Assembly: GCA_051953655.1 (NCBI GenBank)
Contig: JBQCIO010000353.1
Location: forward strand, 1-33,325
Direction of reading: 5' to 3'
DNA: 33,325 bases
Source of the DNA: JBQCHF01 sp051953655
Lineage (GTDB): Bacteria; Actinomycetota; Actinomycetes; Motilibacterales; Motilibacteraceae
Positions 16,196 to 22,675 of the stretch are shown one piece after another (the stretch's first letter is position 1; each line of letters opens with the position of its first letter). The notes under the pieces were generated by a model that did not search any database, had not been told where the DNA came from, and saw only the letters and a program-made list of their open reading frames with translations. A program made the translations under genes and the position numbers.

Positions 16196-16624
16196 TTGCG
16201 CATCACCCCAGGATCAATGTCACGGGCTCCGCTAGTTAGCCCGCGCAGGATCCGCTCCGCTAAGAGGGGGTACTACTGGCAAAACGGCACTGCGAGCCGC
16301 CGTTGCCGGTCCTGATCGCACTCTGCAGTTGTCTGGTCAGCACAGGTCGGAATCCCGCCCCGGTCCCCCGCATCGGCACGCCCCCAGCGAAAGTGAAGGG
16401 GTCCCCAGCCGTTGCGTCAAGCGATGTAGAGGTAGCAATGGGTGACCGACGGGTGAAGTGCCCGAAGTGACTACGCCGGGCTAGCCCATCCGGCGGAACC
16501 GGGAGTGGGCCGGACGAGCCCGGACGACCGGGGACGAGTGCAGAACGCGTCACTCCCGCACCACCTGCCCCGGGCGCGCGCTAACCTCCGGCGCAACCGA
16601 CGCCGGCGAGGGGAGGTCAGCAGG
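16196..16624. other. Gene-free 429-bp control region of lower GC
   Basis: The gap between the divergent peptide/HD-GYP unit and the hypothetical gene at 16625 must hold both promoters. GC is about 62-65% up to about 16,500. Visible structure includes two direct repeats of GGGTGA (16440-16445 and 16451-16456), the palindrome GGGCTAGCCC (16478-16487) and a smaller GCTAGTTAGC (16231-16240). No convincing -35/-10 pair or RNA gene was seen. ORFs here are short and lack family character. Confidence 0.5.
16439..16456. promoter_or_regulatory. Direct repeat with 11-bp period, possible regulator box
   Basis: TGGGTGA (16439-16445) and CGGGTGA (16450-16456) repeat with an 11-bp period, placing them on one face of the helix. 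On the minus strand, facing the peptide/HD-GYP unit, they read TCACCCG-N4-TCACCCA. Two half-sites 11 bp apart are typical of response-regulator dimers. From memory, the TcrA box of Actinoplanes has a related GCA(A/C)CCG-N4 layout; that link is tentative. Confidence 0.35.
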
Positions 16625-17146
16625 ATGCCCGCACAGGGAGTTCCCTCCGACGCCTGGTCGGAGGTCGTCTCGGCCGTCCTCGACGCCCGCGCCGACCCGG
16701 CCACCGCCCGCTTCGACGAGGAGCTGGCGGCCGCCCAGCAGGCCGGCCTGCCCGCCGACGTCGCCCGCGCGCTGCGGTACTGGCAGCGGGCCAGCGTGCG
16801 TGCCGCGCTCGACCACGCGCGCAGCACCCTGCCCGGCGTCGTCGGCGCCCTCGCCCAGTCGGTGAGCGATGCGGCCACCGCCGTCGACGAGCAGGACCAG
16901 GCCTGGCGCGCCGCCACCGCGAGCGGGCCCGGGGCTGGGAGGCTGACCCCGGTCACGCAGCACGAGCAGCTGGACGAGACCGGGCCGGGGGCGCCGGCCG
17001 TGGGCTCGCCCACCGGGGCCCCGACGGCACCCGCCTTCGGCCAGGACCCGGTGCCGGCCGCCGTGCCGCTGCGACCGACCGAGCCGCGCCGCCTGCTGGT
17101 GGCCGGCCTGGCACCCCTGACCGACACGGATCCGTCCGGCTTCTAG
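16625..17146 (+). CDS. Conserved hypothetical protein, helical N-terminus
   Basis: A 173-residue protein I do not recognise. Residues 1-100 are predicted helical with Ala/Asp/Val-rich heptads (SDAWSEVVSAVLDARADP, DVARALRYWQRASVRAALDH), and residues 100-173 are Pro/Thr/Gly-rich and probably disordered. There is no signal peptide or membrane segment, so it should be cytoplasmic. ATG 16625 has GGGGAGG 8 bases upstream. It precedes another uncharacterised gene by 50 bp on the same strand and may form an operon with it. Confidence 0.7.
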   Translation: MPAQGVPSDAWSEVVSAVLDARADPATARFDEELAAAQQAGLPADVARALRYWQRASVRAALDHARSTLPGVVGALAQSVSDAATAVDEQDQAWRAATASGPGAGRLTPVTQHEQLDETGPGAPAVGSPTGAPTAPAFGQDPVPAAVPLRPTEPRRLLVAGLAPLTDTDPSGF

Positions 17147-17196
17147 CCCGCCCGCGCCGGCCCCGCCGCCGTCGCCGAGCCGAGAGGTACCACCTG

Positions 17197-17892
17197 ATGC
17201 CGACCCTGCGCCTGCTGCCCGAGCTCGAGCAGTCCCTCCGGCAGCTGCCGGGGGTGCGCGCCGCCAGCGTCGTGACCGGGCCGGACCGTGTCCCCACCGA
17301 GGTGCACGTGCTCGCCGCCCCGGGCAAGGCCGCCAAGCAGGTCGTCCGCGACGTCCAGTCCCTGGCCATGGCGCAGTACGACATCGACATCGACCACCGC
17401 ATCGTCAGCGTCGTGCAGATCGGCGAGGAGGAGGTCAACGGCTACGCGCGGCCCGACGCGGCGGACGACGACGCCGCCGCGGACCACACCGGCAGCGCGG
17501 CCGACGACGCCCCCGCCACCGTGCGGCCCCGCATCGCCGCCATCACCGTGCGGGCGGGCGGCGAGACCGCGGAGGCCACCGTGGCGCTGTCCGCCGGCGA
17601 CCTCGTGTTCGAGGGCACCGCGTCCGGCCCCTCCGGGGCGAGCCACCGTCCGCGGCTGGTGGCCTCGGCCGCCCTCGACGCCGTCGCCGAGCTGCTGGGA
17701 CGGCCGTGCACCGTGGAGAGCGCCACGGTGGCGACGGTCGGCGGCCGCGAGATCGCCCTCACCGTGCTCACCCTCACCGTGCCGCGCCTGGGCGAGCAGA
17801 TCCTCACCGGCAGCGCCCTGGTCCGCGGCGACGACGCCGACGCCGTCTGCCGCAGCGTGCTCGACGCCCTCAACCGGCAGCTGGCCGGCTGA
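17197..17892 (+). CDS. Conserved hypothetical protein, two-domain
   Basis: A 231-residue protein of unknown function. The N-terminal part (1-90) has an alternating pattern (LEQSLRQLPGVRAASVV, PTEVHVLAAPGKAAKQVVRDVQSLAMAQYDIDIDHRIVSVVQIG) resembling a small alpha/beta sensor fold like those that bind nucleotides or act as Asp/His-rich adaptors. An acidic linker (DAADDDAAADHTG) separates it from a C-terminal domain (110-231) of repeated beta strands (RPRIAAITVRAGGETAEATV). There is no signal or membrane segment. GAGAGG lies 7 bases before the ATG. It lies 50 bp after the previous hypothetical gene and upstream of bL37. Confidence 0.7.
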   Translation: MPTLRLLPELEQSLRQLPGVRAASVVTGPDRVPTEVHVLAAPGKAAKQVVRDVQSLAMAQYDIDIDHRIVSVVQIGEEEVNGYARPDAADDDAAADHTGSAADDAPATVRPRIAAITVRAGGETAEATVALSAGDLVFEGTASGPSGASHRPRLVASAALDAVAELLGRPCTVESATVATVGGREIALTVLTLTVPRLGEQILTGSALVRGDDADAVCRSVLDALNRQLAG

Positions 17893-17912
17893 GCGCCCAC
17901 CCGCGCACCCTC

Positions 17913-17918
17913 TAGGCT
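17913..17918 (+). promoter_or_regulatory. Possible -10 box for the bL37 gene
   Basis: TAGGCT at 17913-17918 matches the -10 form used by other promoters in this window. It would give a leader of about 53 bases before the bL37 ATG, which has its own GAGGG site. No -35 box is evident. Confidence 0.3.
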
Positions 17919-17977
17919 TGGCGGAGGTAGATCCGGGGATCCCACCGAAGATCCCACTGACGAAAGAGGGCGACACC

Positions 17978-18052
17978 ATGGGCAAGAAGGCCCGGCGCCG
18001 CAAGGCGCGCGCGAAGAGCAAGGCGAACCACGGCAAGCGCCCCAACGCCTGA
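17978..18052 (+). CDS. 50S ribosomal protein bL37
   Basis: A 24-residue, extremely basic ORF beginning MGKKARRRKARAKSK and ending ANHGKRPNA. It matches the actinobacterial large-subunit protein bL37, first seen in mycobacterial ribosome structures, whose C-terminal SKANHGKRPN is near-invariant. It sits next to the rsrA/sigR pair, as I recall its homologue doing in mycobacteria. GAGGG lies 9 bases before the ATG and a strong hairpin follows. It is easily missed because of its length. Confidence 0.87.
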   Translation: MGKKARRRKARAKSKANHGKRPNA

Positions 18053-18072
18053 TCACGCGCACCAGACGACGA

Positions 18073-18108
18073 ACGGCCCCGGCCCTCTCGCAGAGGGACC
18101 GGGGCCGT
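18073..18108. terminator. Strong bidirectional terminator
   Basis: ACGGCCCCGG (18073-18082) plus CCCTC (18083-18087) pair with GAGGG (18093-18097) and CCGGGGCCGT (18099-18108), with a one-base bulge (A18098) and a 5-base loop. It lies between bL37 (+) and the anti-sigma gene (-), which converge. Confidence 0.85.
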
Positions 18109-18140
18109 CGCACGTCGGTGCTCCGTCCGAGGGCGAGGAG

Positions 18141-18416
18141 CTACTCGACCTCGACCTGGGTGATCTGCACCCGCACCTGCTCGATCTTGAGCAGCACCTT
18201 GGCCCGGAGGGCGTCCGGCGCCGGCTCGGCGCAGGAGCGCTTGACCAGCGACTTCACGGCCTCCTCGAGGCCGTACTCCTTCAGGCAGGGGCCGCACTCG
18301 TCGAGGTGCTGGCGGATCTTGCCGCAGTCGGCGTCGGGGAGCTCGCCGTCGATGAACTCGTAGAGGTGGTCGATGACCTCGGCGCACGGGGTCTCGTGCG
18401 GGTTCCCGCAGCTCAT
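18141..18416 (-). CDS. rsrA: Mycothiol-system anti-sigma factor RsrA/RshA
   Basis: A 91-residue zinc-binding anti-sigma factor (ZAS). The motif HLDECGPC puts His37, Cys41 and Cys44 in the HxxxCxxC arrangement, with Cys11 as the likely fourth ligand and Cys3, Cys31 and Cys62 extra; the numbering matches the Streptomyces RsrA pattern. Thiol oxidation would form disulfides, eject zinc and release the sigma factor. Its ATG overlaps the sigma gene's stop in ATGA (18413-18416), giving coupled expression. There is no membrane segment, so it is a cytoplasmic sensor. Confidence 0.95.
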   Translation of the reverse strand: MSCGNPHETPCAEVIDHLYEFIDGELPDADCGKIRQHLDECGPCLKEYGLEEAVKSLVKRSCAEPAPDALRAKVLLKIEQVRVQITQVEVE

Positions 18417-19030
18417 GCCGACCCCTCCCCGCCGGGCCCGGACGGGACCAGCCCACGCTCGCGCGCGTAGTCCTCGAGCAGGGCACGCAGCTGGCGACGG
18501 CCGCGGTGCAGGCGGCTCATCACCGTGCCGATCGGCGTGCCCATGATCTCGGCGATCTCCTTGTAGGCGAACCCCTCCACGTCGGCAAGGTAGACCGCGA
18601 TACGGAAATCCTCCGGGATCTCCTGCAACGCGCGCTTGACGTCGGAATCGGGCAGGTGGTCCAGGGCCTCGGCCTCAGCGGAGCGCAGACCGGTCGACTG
18701 GTGCGACTCGGCCCGGGCGAGCTGCCAGTCCTCGATCTCCTCGGTGGCGCTCTGCTGCGGCTCGCGCTGCTTCTTGCGGTAGGTGTTGATGAACGTGTTG
18801 GTGAGGATCCGGTAGAGCCAGGCCTTGAGGTTCGTCCCCACCTGGAACTGGTGGAACGAGCCGTAGGCCTTGGCGAAGGTCTCCTGCACCAGGTCTTCGG
18901 CGTCGGCCGGGTTGCGGGTCATGCGCAGGGCAGCCGAATAGAGCTGGTCGAGGTACTCCAGCGCGTCCCGCTCGAAGCGCGCGCTGCGCTCGGCGTCGGT
19001 CTCCCCAGCCGGGGAGCGGTTCTCCGTCAT
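18413..19030 (-). CDS. sigR: ECF sigma factor SigR/SigH (thiol-oxidative stress)
   Basis: A 205-residue ECF sigma factor. Region 2 is DAEDLVQETFAKAYGSFHQFQ through NLKAWLYRILTNTFINTYRKKQ; region 4 is LQEIPEDFRIAVYLADVEGFAYKEIAEIMGTPIGTVMSRLHRGRRQL. It drives the disulfide/heat-stress regulon (thioredoxins, mycothiol recycling, proteolysis) and is held by the downstream RsrA. ATG 19030 (MTENRSPAGETDAERSARFE) fits family length. A -10 TAGGCT sits 8 bases upstream, so this form can be made from a leaderless mRNA. A SigR-type promoter farther up would yield an extended isoform. Confidence 0.95.
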   Translation of the reverse strand: MTENRSPAGETDAERSARFERDALEYLDQLYSAALRMTRNPADAEDLVQETFAKAYGSFHQFQVGTNLKAWLYRILTNTFINTYRKKQREPQQSATEEIEDWQLARAESHQSTGLRSAEAEALDHLPDSDVKRALQEIPEDFRIAVYLADVEGFAYKEIAEIMGTPIGTVMSRLHRGRRQLRALLEDYARERGLVPSGPGGEGSA

Positions 19031-19165
19031 CGGCGCCGAGCCTAGTGCTCGGTCGGTGAGGGCGCTGGCGCCACCCACCTGCCGCTGGGTCTGCCGCTCC
19101 GGCTGCCACTGCGGCCAGGACAGGACGTCACGACAGCGGGCGTCGGGACTGGGTGCGAGAGACAC
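19031..19165 (-). other. In-frame 45-residue N-terminal extension of SigR
   Basis: GTG 19165 is in frame with SigR ATG 19030 and the frame between is open. AAGGAG lies 4 bases before it. The predicted extension starts VSLAPSPDARCRDVLSWPQ and is hydrophilic with a Cys. It lies inside the transcript made from the SigR-type promoter at 19223-19248. In S. coelicolor the stress-induced promoter yields a similarly extended, unstable isoform; by analogy this is a candidate sigma-R' isoform. Confidence 0.55.
19039..19044 (-). promoter_or_regulatory. Basal -10 box for short SigR
   Basis: TAGGCT on the minus strand ends 8 bases before ATG 19030, giving a leaderless or nearly leaderless message. No good -35 is seen. 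This would be the constitutive counterpart of the upstream SigR-dependent promoter. Confidence 0.45.
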
Positions 19166-19167
19166 AG

Positions 19168-19200
19168 GACTCCTTGCCGACTCCTTGCCGACCCGTTGCC
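19168..19200 (-). repeat. Three tandem 11-bp repeats in the sigR leader
   Basis: On the plus strand the units are GACTCCTTGCC (19168-19178), an identical copy (19179-19189) and GACCCGTTGCC (19190-19200). On the minus strand two units contain AAGGAG, so the Shine-Dalgarno of the extended SigR start is duplicated. A change of one unit (11 bp) would move the spacing of upstream elements without touching the coding frame after GTG 19165. Confidence 0.8.
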
Positions 19201-19222
19201 GGGTTCGCGTACGTCCTGCTCC

Positions 19223-19248
19223 AACCCAGCGGTCCGCGGAGCGATTCC
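19223..19248 (-). promoter_or_regulatory. SigR-dependent autoregulatory promoter
   Basis: On the minus strand GGAAT (19248-19244) and GTT (19225-19223) are separated by exactly 18 bp (19226-19243), a perfect match to the SigR/SigH consensus. It faces sigR, begins 10 bp after the hydrolase stop and would initiate near 19216, giving a leader of about 186 bases to the short start. Confidence 0.85.
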
Positions 19249-19257
19249 CCGCCCCCC

Positions 19258-19947
19258 TCACCCGTCCGCCGGCCTGCCGAGCCCCTCCGCCCACGCGGCT
19301 GCCCGGTCGCACAGCGTGGCCAGCACCGCCTCCTGGTCCGGCACCGCCCGGCGGCCGACGGCGAGGCCGTGGTCGGCGCCCGGCAGCGCGATCAGCTGCA
19401 CGTGGGCGGCGACAGGCAGCTCCGCAGGCCCGCCGAACGGGTCGCGCTCCCCCTGCGCCACCAGCACCGGCACCCCGGCAGCGAGCAGCTCCCCGGCGCG
19501 GCTGCGCTCGGCCCGGCGAGCAGCTCCGGGCGGGTGCAGCGGGAAGGCGAGCGCCAGCACCCCGGCCGCGCCGAGCTCCCCCGCCGTGCGGCAGGCCACC
19601 CGGGCGCCGGCGCTGCGACCCCCGAGGAGCACAGGGGCTCCACCCGCCCTCGCGTCGACGTCGGCCAGCGCCGCCAGCGCGGCCGGCACCGCGGCCAGCC
19701 AGGCACGGTCGAGGGTGGCCGGCGCGGGGGCGATCCGCTTGCCGGCCACCCGCCAGGGCTGGTCGATGCGCACGACGGCGACGCCCCGCGGCGGCAGCGC
19801 GGCCGCCAGCGCCGCCAGGTCCCGGGCCTGCGAGCCGCCGCCGGCGCCGTGCCCGAGCACCAGGACGGCCCGAACCGGAACCCGAGGAGGGCAGGGCGAG
19901 AGGTGCGCGCGGGCGTCGCCCACGGGCGTCGGCAACAGGACCTCCAC
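19258..19947 (-). CDS. Alpha/beta hydrolase (KANL3/Tex30-like)
   Basis: A 229-residue hydrolase. The N-terminal strand AVLVLGHGAGGGSQARDL holds the oxyanion-hole HGAGG. The nucleophile elbow is GGRSAGARVACR (Ser about residue 114), the acid is in VAQGERDPFGG and the base in GADHGLAVG. This triad and its length fit the Tex30/KANL3-like dienelactone-hydrolase branch; the substrate is unknown. GTG 19947 (EVLLPTPVGDARAHLS) is chosen from family length; there is no strong ribosome-binding site. It starts 11 bp after the SRAP stop on the same strand, so the two are probably cotranscribed. Confidence 0.82.
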   Translation of the reverse strand: MEVLLPTPVGDARAHLSPCPPRVPVRAVLVLGHGAGGGSQARDLAALAAALPPRGVAVVRIDQPWRVAGKRIAPAPATLDRAWLAAVPAALAALADVDARAGGAPVLLGGRSAGARVACRTAGELGAAGVLALAFPLHPPGAARRAERSRAGELLAAGVPVLVAQGERDPFGGPAELPVAAHVQLIALPGADHGLAVGRRAVPDQEAVLATLCDRAAAWAEGLGRPADG

Positions 19948-19958
19948 GCGCGCGGCCC

Positions 19959-20825
19959 TCAGAACAGCGAGGGCTGGTCGCTGCCGGACGCGCCCGGCAC
20001 CGGCTCGCCGTCGGTCTCGCCGGCCCCGGCCGCCTCGTCCGCGCCCTCGGCGGGCAGTGGCTCGACCAGCTGCGGCCCGTCGTTGCGCACGTTGTTCACC
20101 GCGGTGGACACCGGGAACGCGCGCAGCACGCCGGGCATGGCCGGCACCAGCAGGCCGCGCAGGGTGTCGACGTCGGAGACCCGCGGGTCGAGCCACTGGC
20201 CGTAGCGCTCGGGCTCGACCAGCAGCGGCATCCGGTCATGGATGCGCCCCAGGCCGTCGACGGCGCTGGTGGTGAGCAGCGTGCAGGTCCACAGCCAGCC
20301 GCCGCCGGGGGCGTCCTCCGCGGCCGCGGGGTCCTTCCACAGCTCGTAGAGCCCGGCCATGGCCAGCGGCCGCCCGTCCGAGCGGGTGATGAAGAACGGC
20401 TGCTTGGCCGGCTTCCTCGCCTTCCCCTTGGCCTTCCCGCTCGCCGTGTCCTGGGCGGGCCCGGCGGCCTCGGGCGGCGTGTACCACTCGTAGTAGCCGT
20501 CGGCCGGCACCAGGCACCGGCGGGCGGCGAAGGCGCGCCGGAAGGCCGGCTTCTCCGGCGCGGTCTCCAGCCGGGCGTTGATCATGCGCGACCCGATGGA
20601 GGGGTCCTTGGCCCAGGAGGGGACCAGGCCCCAGGTGACGACCGCGAGCCGCCGGCGCGGGTCCTCCTGCGGGTGCTCCTTGTCCAGCCGCTCCAGGACC
20701 GCGTGCACCCGGTCGGTCGGGGCCACGTTCCAGCTCGGCGGCACCGGCTCCTCGGCGACGTCGTCGACCTCGAACTCCTCGACGAGGTCCTCGGGCTGCC
20801 GGCTGGCCGCGTACCTCCCGCACAT
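19959..20825 (-). CDS. SOS response-associated peptidase (SRAP/YedK/HMCES)
   Basis: A 288-residue SRAP protein. Cys2 (MCGRY) is the residue that links covalently to abasic sites in single-stranded DNA once Met1 is removed. Supporting active-site residues are visible: Asn in WNVAPT and in SRMINARLET, Glu in DGYYEWY and His in GRIHDRMP. A Lys/Ala-rich insert (about 130-142) and an acidic C-terminal tail (from about 255) extend the usual 220-250 residues. It protects abasic sites during replication. The start must be ATG 20825, since Cys2 is obligatory. No LexA box was seen upstream. Confidence 0.93.
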   Translation of the reverse strand: MCGRYAASRQPEDLVEEFEVDDVAEEPVPPSWNVAPTDRVHAVLERLDKEHPQEDPRRRLAVVTWGLVPSWAKDPSIGSRMINARLETAPEKPAFRRAFAARRCLVPADGYYEWYTPPEAAGPAQDTASGKAKGKARKPAKQPFFITRSDGRPLAMAGLYELWKDPAAAEDAPGGGWLWTCTLLTTSAVDGLGRIHDRMPLLVEPERYGQWLDPRVSDVDTLRGLLVPAMPGVLRAFPVSTAVNNVRNDGPQLVEPLPAEGADEAAGAGETDGEPVPGASGSDQPSLF

Positions 20826-20867
20826 GGCCGCCAGACTGCCAGAGGGGCGTCCCGCGGGCGCCGTCGC

Positions 20868-20892
20868 GGCCCGATCGGCCCGATCGGCCCGA
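20868..20892. repeat. Short tandem repeat, 9-bp unit
   Basis: GGCCCGATC occurs twice (20868-20876, 20877-20885) followed by GGCCCGA (20886-20892). It lies in the divergent gap between the SRAP and DoxX genes, about 43 bp before the SRAP start and 48 before the DoxX start, where copy number could affect promoter spacing. Confidence 0.7.
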
Positions 20893-20939
20893 GCAGGCGG
20901 GGGAGGATAGAGGCGGCCCGCAACGGGCAGGGGACCAGC

Positions 20940-21461
20940 ATGATGCTGCTGCGCCGCGCTGCCCGCCCCATGCTCGCCTCGATGTTCCTCGTCGGCGGCC
21001 TCGACGCCGTCCGCCACCCCGAGGGCAAGGCCCCGGCCGCCGAGCGGGTCAAGCCGCTCGCCGAGAAGATCCCCCAGCTGCCGACCGACCCGGTCACGCT
21101 GGCGCGGATCAACGGCGGGGCCATGCTCGCCGCCGGCACCCTGCTGAGCCTGGGCAAGCTGCCGCGGCTGAGCGCCCTGGTGCTGGCCGGCACCCTGGTG
21201 CCGACCACCTTCGCCGGTCACCCGTTCTGGGAGGAGAAGGACCCGGCCAAGCGCGCCCAGCAGCGCATCCACTTCTTCAAGAACCTGAGCCTGTTCGGCG
21301 GCCTCGTCGTGGCCGCGGCCGACACCGCGGGCAAGCCCGGGGTCACCTGGCGGACCAAGCACGCCGTGCACGACGCCGGTCGTCAGGCCGCGCTGCTCAA
21401 GGCCAAGAGCACCGCCGCGCTGCCGACCGCCCTGGGCGCGGTGGCCTCGCGAGCCGCCTGA
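20940..21461 (+). CDS. DoxX family membrane protein
   Basis: A 173-residue membrane protein. The N-terminus LLRRAARPMLASMFLVGGLDAVRHP is the DoxX first helix and turn; further helices are LARINGGAMLAAGTLLSLG, LSALVLAGTLVPTTFAGHPFW and FFKNLSLFGGLVVAAADT. The HPFWEE and HFFKNLSL blocks are typical of the family. DoxX-like proteins are linked to thiol/oxidative stress in mycobacteria, although mechanism is unclear. GGGGA lies upstream of the ATG pair at 20940/20943. The C-terminal 45 residues are basic and soluble. Confidence 0.85.
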   Translation: MMLLRRAARPMLASMFLVGGLDAVRHPEGKAPAAERVKPLAEKIPQLPTDPVTLARINGGAMLAAGTLLSLGKLPRLSALVLAGTLVPTTFAGHPFWEEKDPAKRAQQRIHFFKNLSLFGGLVVAAADTAGKPGVTWRTKHAVHDAGRQAALLKAKSTAALPTALGAVASRAA

Positions 21462-21519
21462 GGACCGGGCGCCTGAGGACCGGCCGCCTGAGAACCGAGG
21501 CGCCTGCGGACGTCGGGCG
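21456..21519 (+). repeat. Degenerate 15-17-bp tandem repeats at the DoxX stop
   Basis: Units beginning GCCTGAGGACCGG start at 21456 and 21471, with weaker copies at 21486 and 21502. The first unit contains the DoxX stop codon. They fill the gap to the convergent lipoprotein gene, where no ordinary hairpin was found. Confidence 0.65.
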
Positions 21520-22590
21520 CTAGGAGACCGTGACCGAGCCGGTCTGCGGCACCAGCTCGACCCAGCTGCGCCCGGGCGCGAGCCGCAGAATGCCGCCGGT
21601 GGCGGTCTTGAGCACCAGCGGGGCGCTCGCGCCGGCCTTCGACCACCGCACCGCGACGGTCCTGCCGTCGCTGGCCACCAGGCCGGAGCCGGAGGCGCCG
21701 GAGAGCGCGGTCTCGGGCACCGGCGTGCCGATCGGGTCGTGGTAGCGGGTGTTGTGCACCGTCACGCGCAGGACGACGACGTTGGCCGCGCTGATCCGCT
21801 GCCCGGACGTGGTGGCCGGGACCGAGCGCTCGCTGCGGACCCAGGCGCTGCCGGTCCAGCTCCAGCGCGGCTGCTCGTAGGTGGAGAAGCGCAGGCTCAG
21901 CGTGCCGGCCGGGGACCCGGCGCTGGCCGCCGTGGAACCGGCCGCATCGGCGGCGAACACCGCGAGCGGCTTGGGGTCCTTGCGGTGCTTGGCGTCCGCC
22001 TTCGCGAGCGCCGCGGCCGGGCGCAGCATGAGGTTGTGCGGGGCGACCTTGGCGCTGTCCCGGTAGTAGGCCGAGGTGGCGCGGTCGATGCCGACATCCT
22101 GCGAGGCCGAGGCCTGCAGCGCGTTCACGAACGGGCGCTGGCCGCCGGAGTAGGCGAACAGGCCGGCGAACTGCGCCGCCATCGGCGGGTCCATCGGGCG
22201 GATGGAGCGCACCGGGCCGACGACGTCGGGCAGCTGCGAGTGGTAGACCGCGGCGAACCGGCTGATGCCGCCCTCGACCAGCTCCTCGAACACCACGTCG
22301 GCGCCGTTGAGGCCCCGCTGCGGACGCGCGTCGGGGGTGTTCTCGATCTTCACGGTGAGCGAGGCGTGGGCCGCGGCGCCGGCCGGCCGGGGGGTGCCGG
22401 TGAGCGGCCAGCGAGATGTGACGACCGCCGGCTTGGGCGCGAGCGTCGACGCGGCGACCGACGGGCTGGGCGGCGTCGGGGACGCGGCGGCGCTCACCGG
22501 CCGGGCGGTGCCGGACCCGCTGCAGGCGGCGAGGGCGACAGCGGCGCCGACCGAGATGAGCAGGAGCGAGGCAGGTCGGGCGCGGAGCAC
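21520..22590 (-). CDS. DUF3048 (YerB-like) lipoprotein
   Basis: A 356-residue predicted lipoprotein. The signal peptide LRARPASLLLISVGAAVALAAC ends in lipobox LAAC with Cys23 as the lipidated residue, followed by a Ser/Thr/Pro-rich linker. The conserved DUF3048 core starts SLTVKIENTPDARPQRGLNGADVVFEE and contains YHSQLPDVVGPVRSIRPMD and FAYSGGQRP; the C-terminal YerB half includes NTRYHDPIGT. It should be anchored outside the cell membrane; its role is unknown. GTG 22590 has GAGGA 7 bases upstream; an alternative ATG farther up would spoil the signal peptide. Confidence 0.88.
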   Translation of the reverse strand: MLRARPASLLLISVGAAVALAACSGSGTARPVSAAASPTPPSPSVAASTLAPKPAVVTSRWPLTGTPRPAGAAAHASLTVKIENTPDARPQRGLNGADVVFEELVEGGISRFAAVYHSQLPDVVGPVRSIRPMDPPMAAQFAGLFAYSGGQRPFVNALQASASQDVGIDRATSAYYRDSAKVAPHNLMLRPAAALAKADAKHRKDPKPLAVFAADAAGSTAASAGSPAGTLSLRFSTYEQPRWSWTGSAWVRSERSVPATTSGQRISAANVVVLRVTVHNTRYHDPIGTPVPETALSGASGSGLVASDGRTVAVRWSKAGASAPLVLKTATGGILRLAPGRSWVELVPQTGSVTVS

Positions 22591-22662
22591 CTCCCCATCC
22601 TCGGCCAGCACCGGCCACCTGGCGAGGTCGACTCGCCGAGAACAGGGCATCCCGTCCCCCAC

Positions 22663-22668
22663 TACCCT
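22663..22668 (+). promoter_or_regulatory. -10 box of a leaderless aroA transcript
   Basis: TACCCT ends 7 bases before the GTG start of aroA at 22676 and there is no Shine-Dalgarno, indicating a leaderless message. Confidence 0.45.
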
Positions 22669-22675
22669 GCTGCGG

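Noticed and set aside
16260..16553. 97-residue minus-strand ORF upstream of the peptide
   Set aside because: Low-complexity, no ribosome-binding site, and it spans the likely control region; I saw no domain features.
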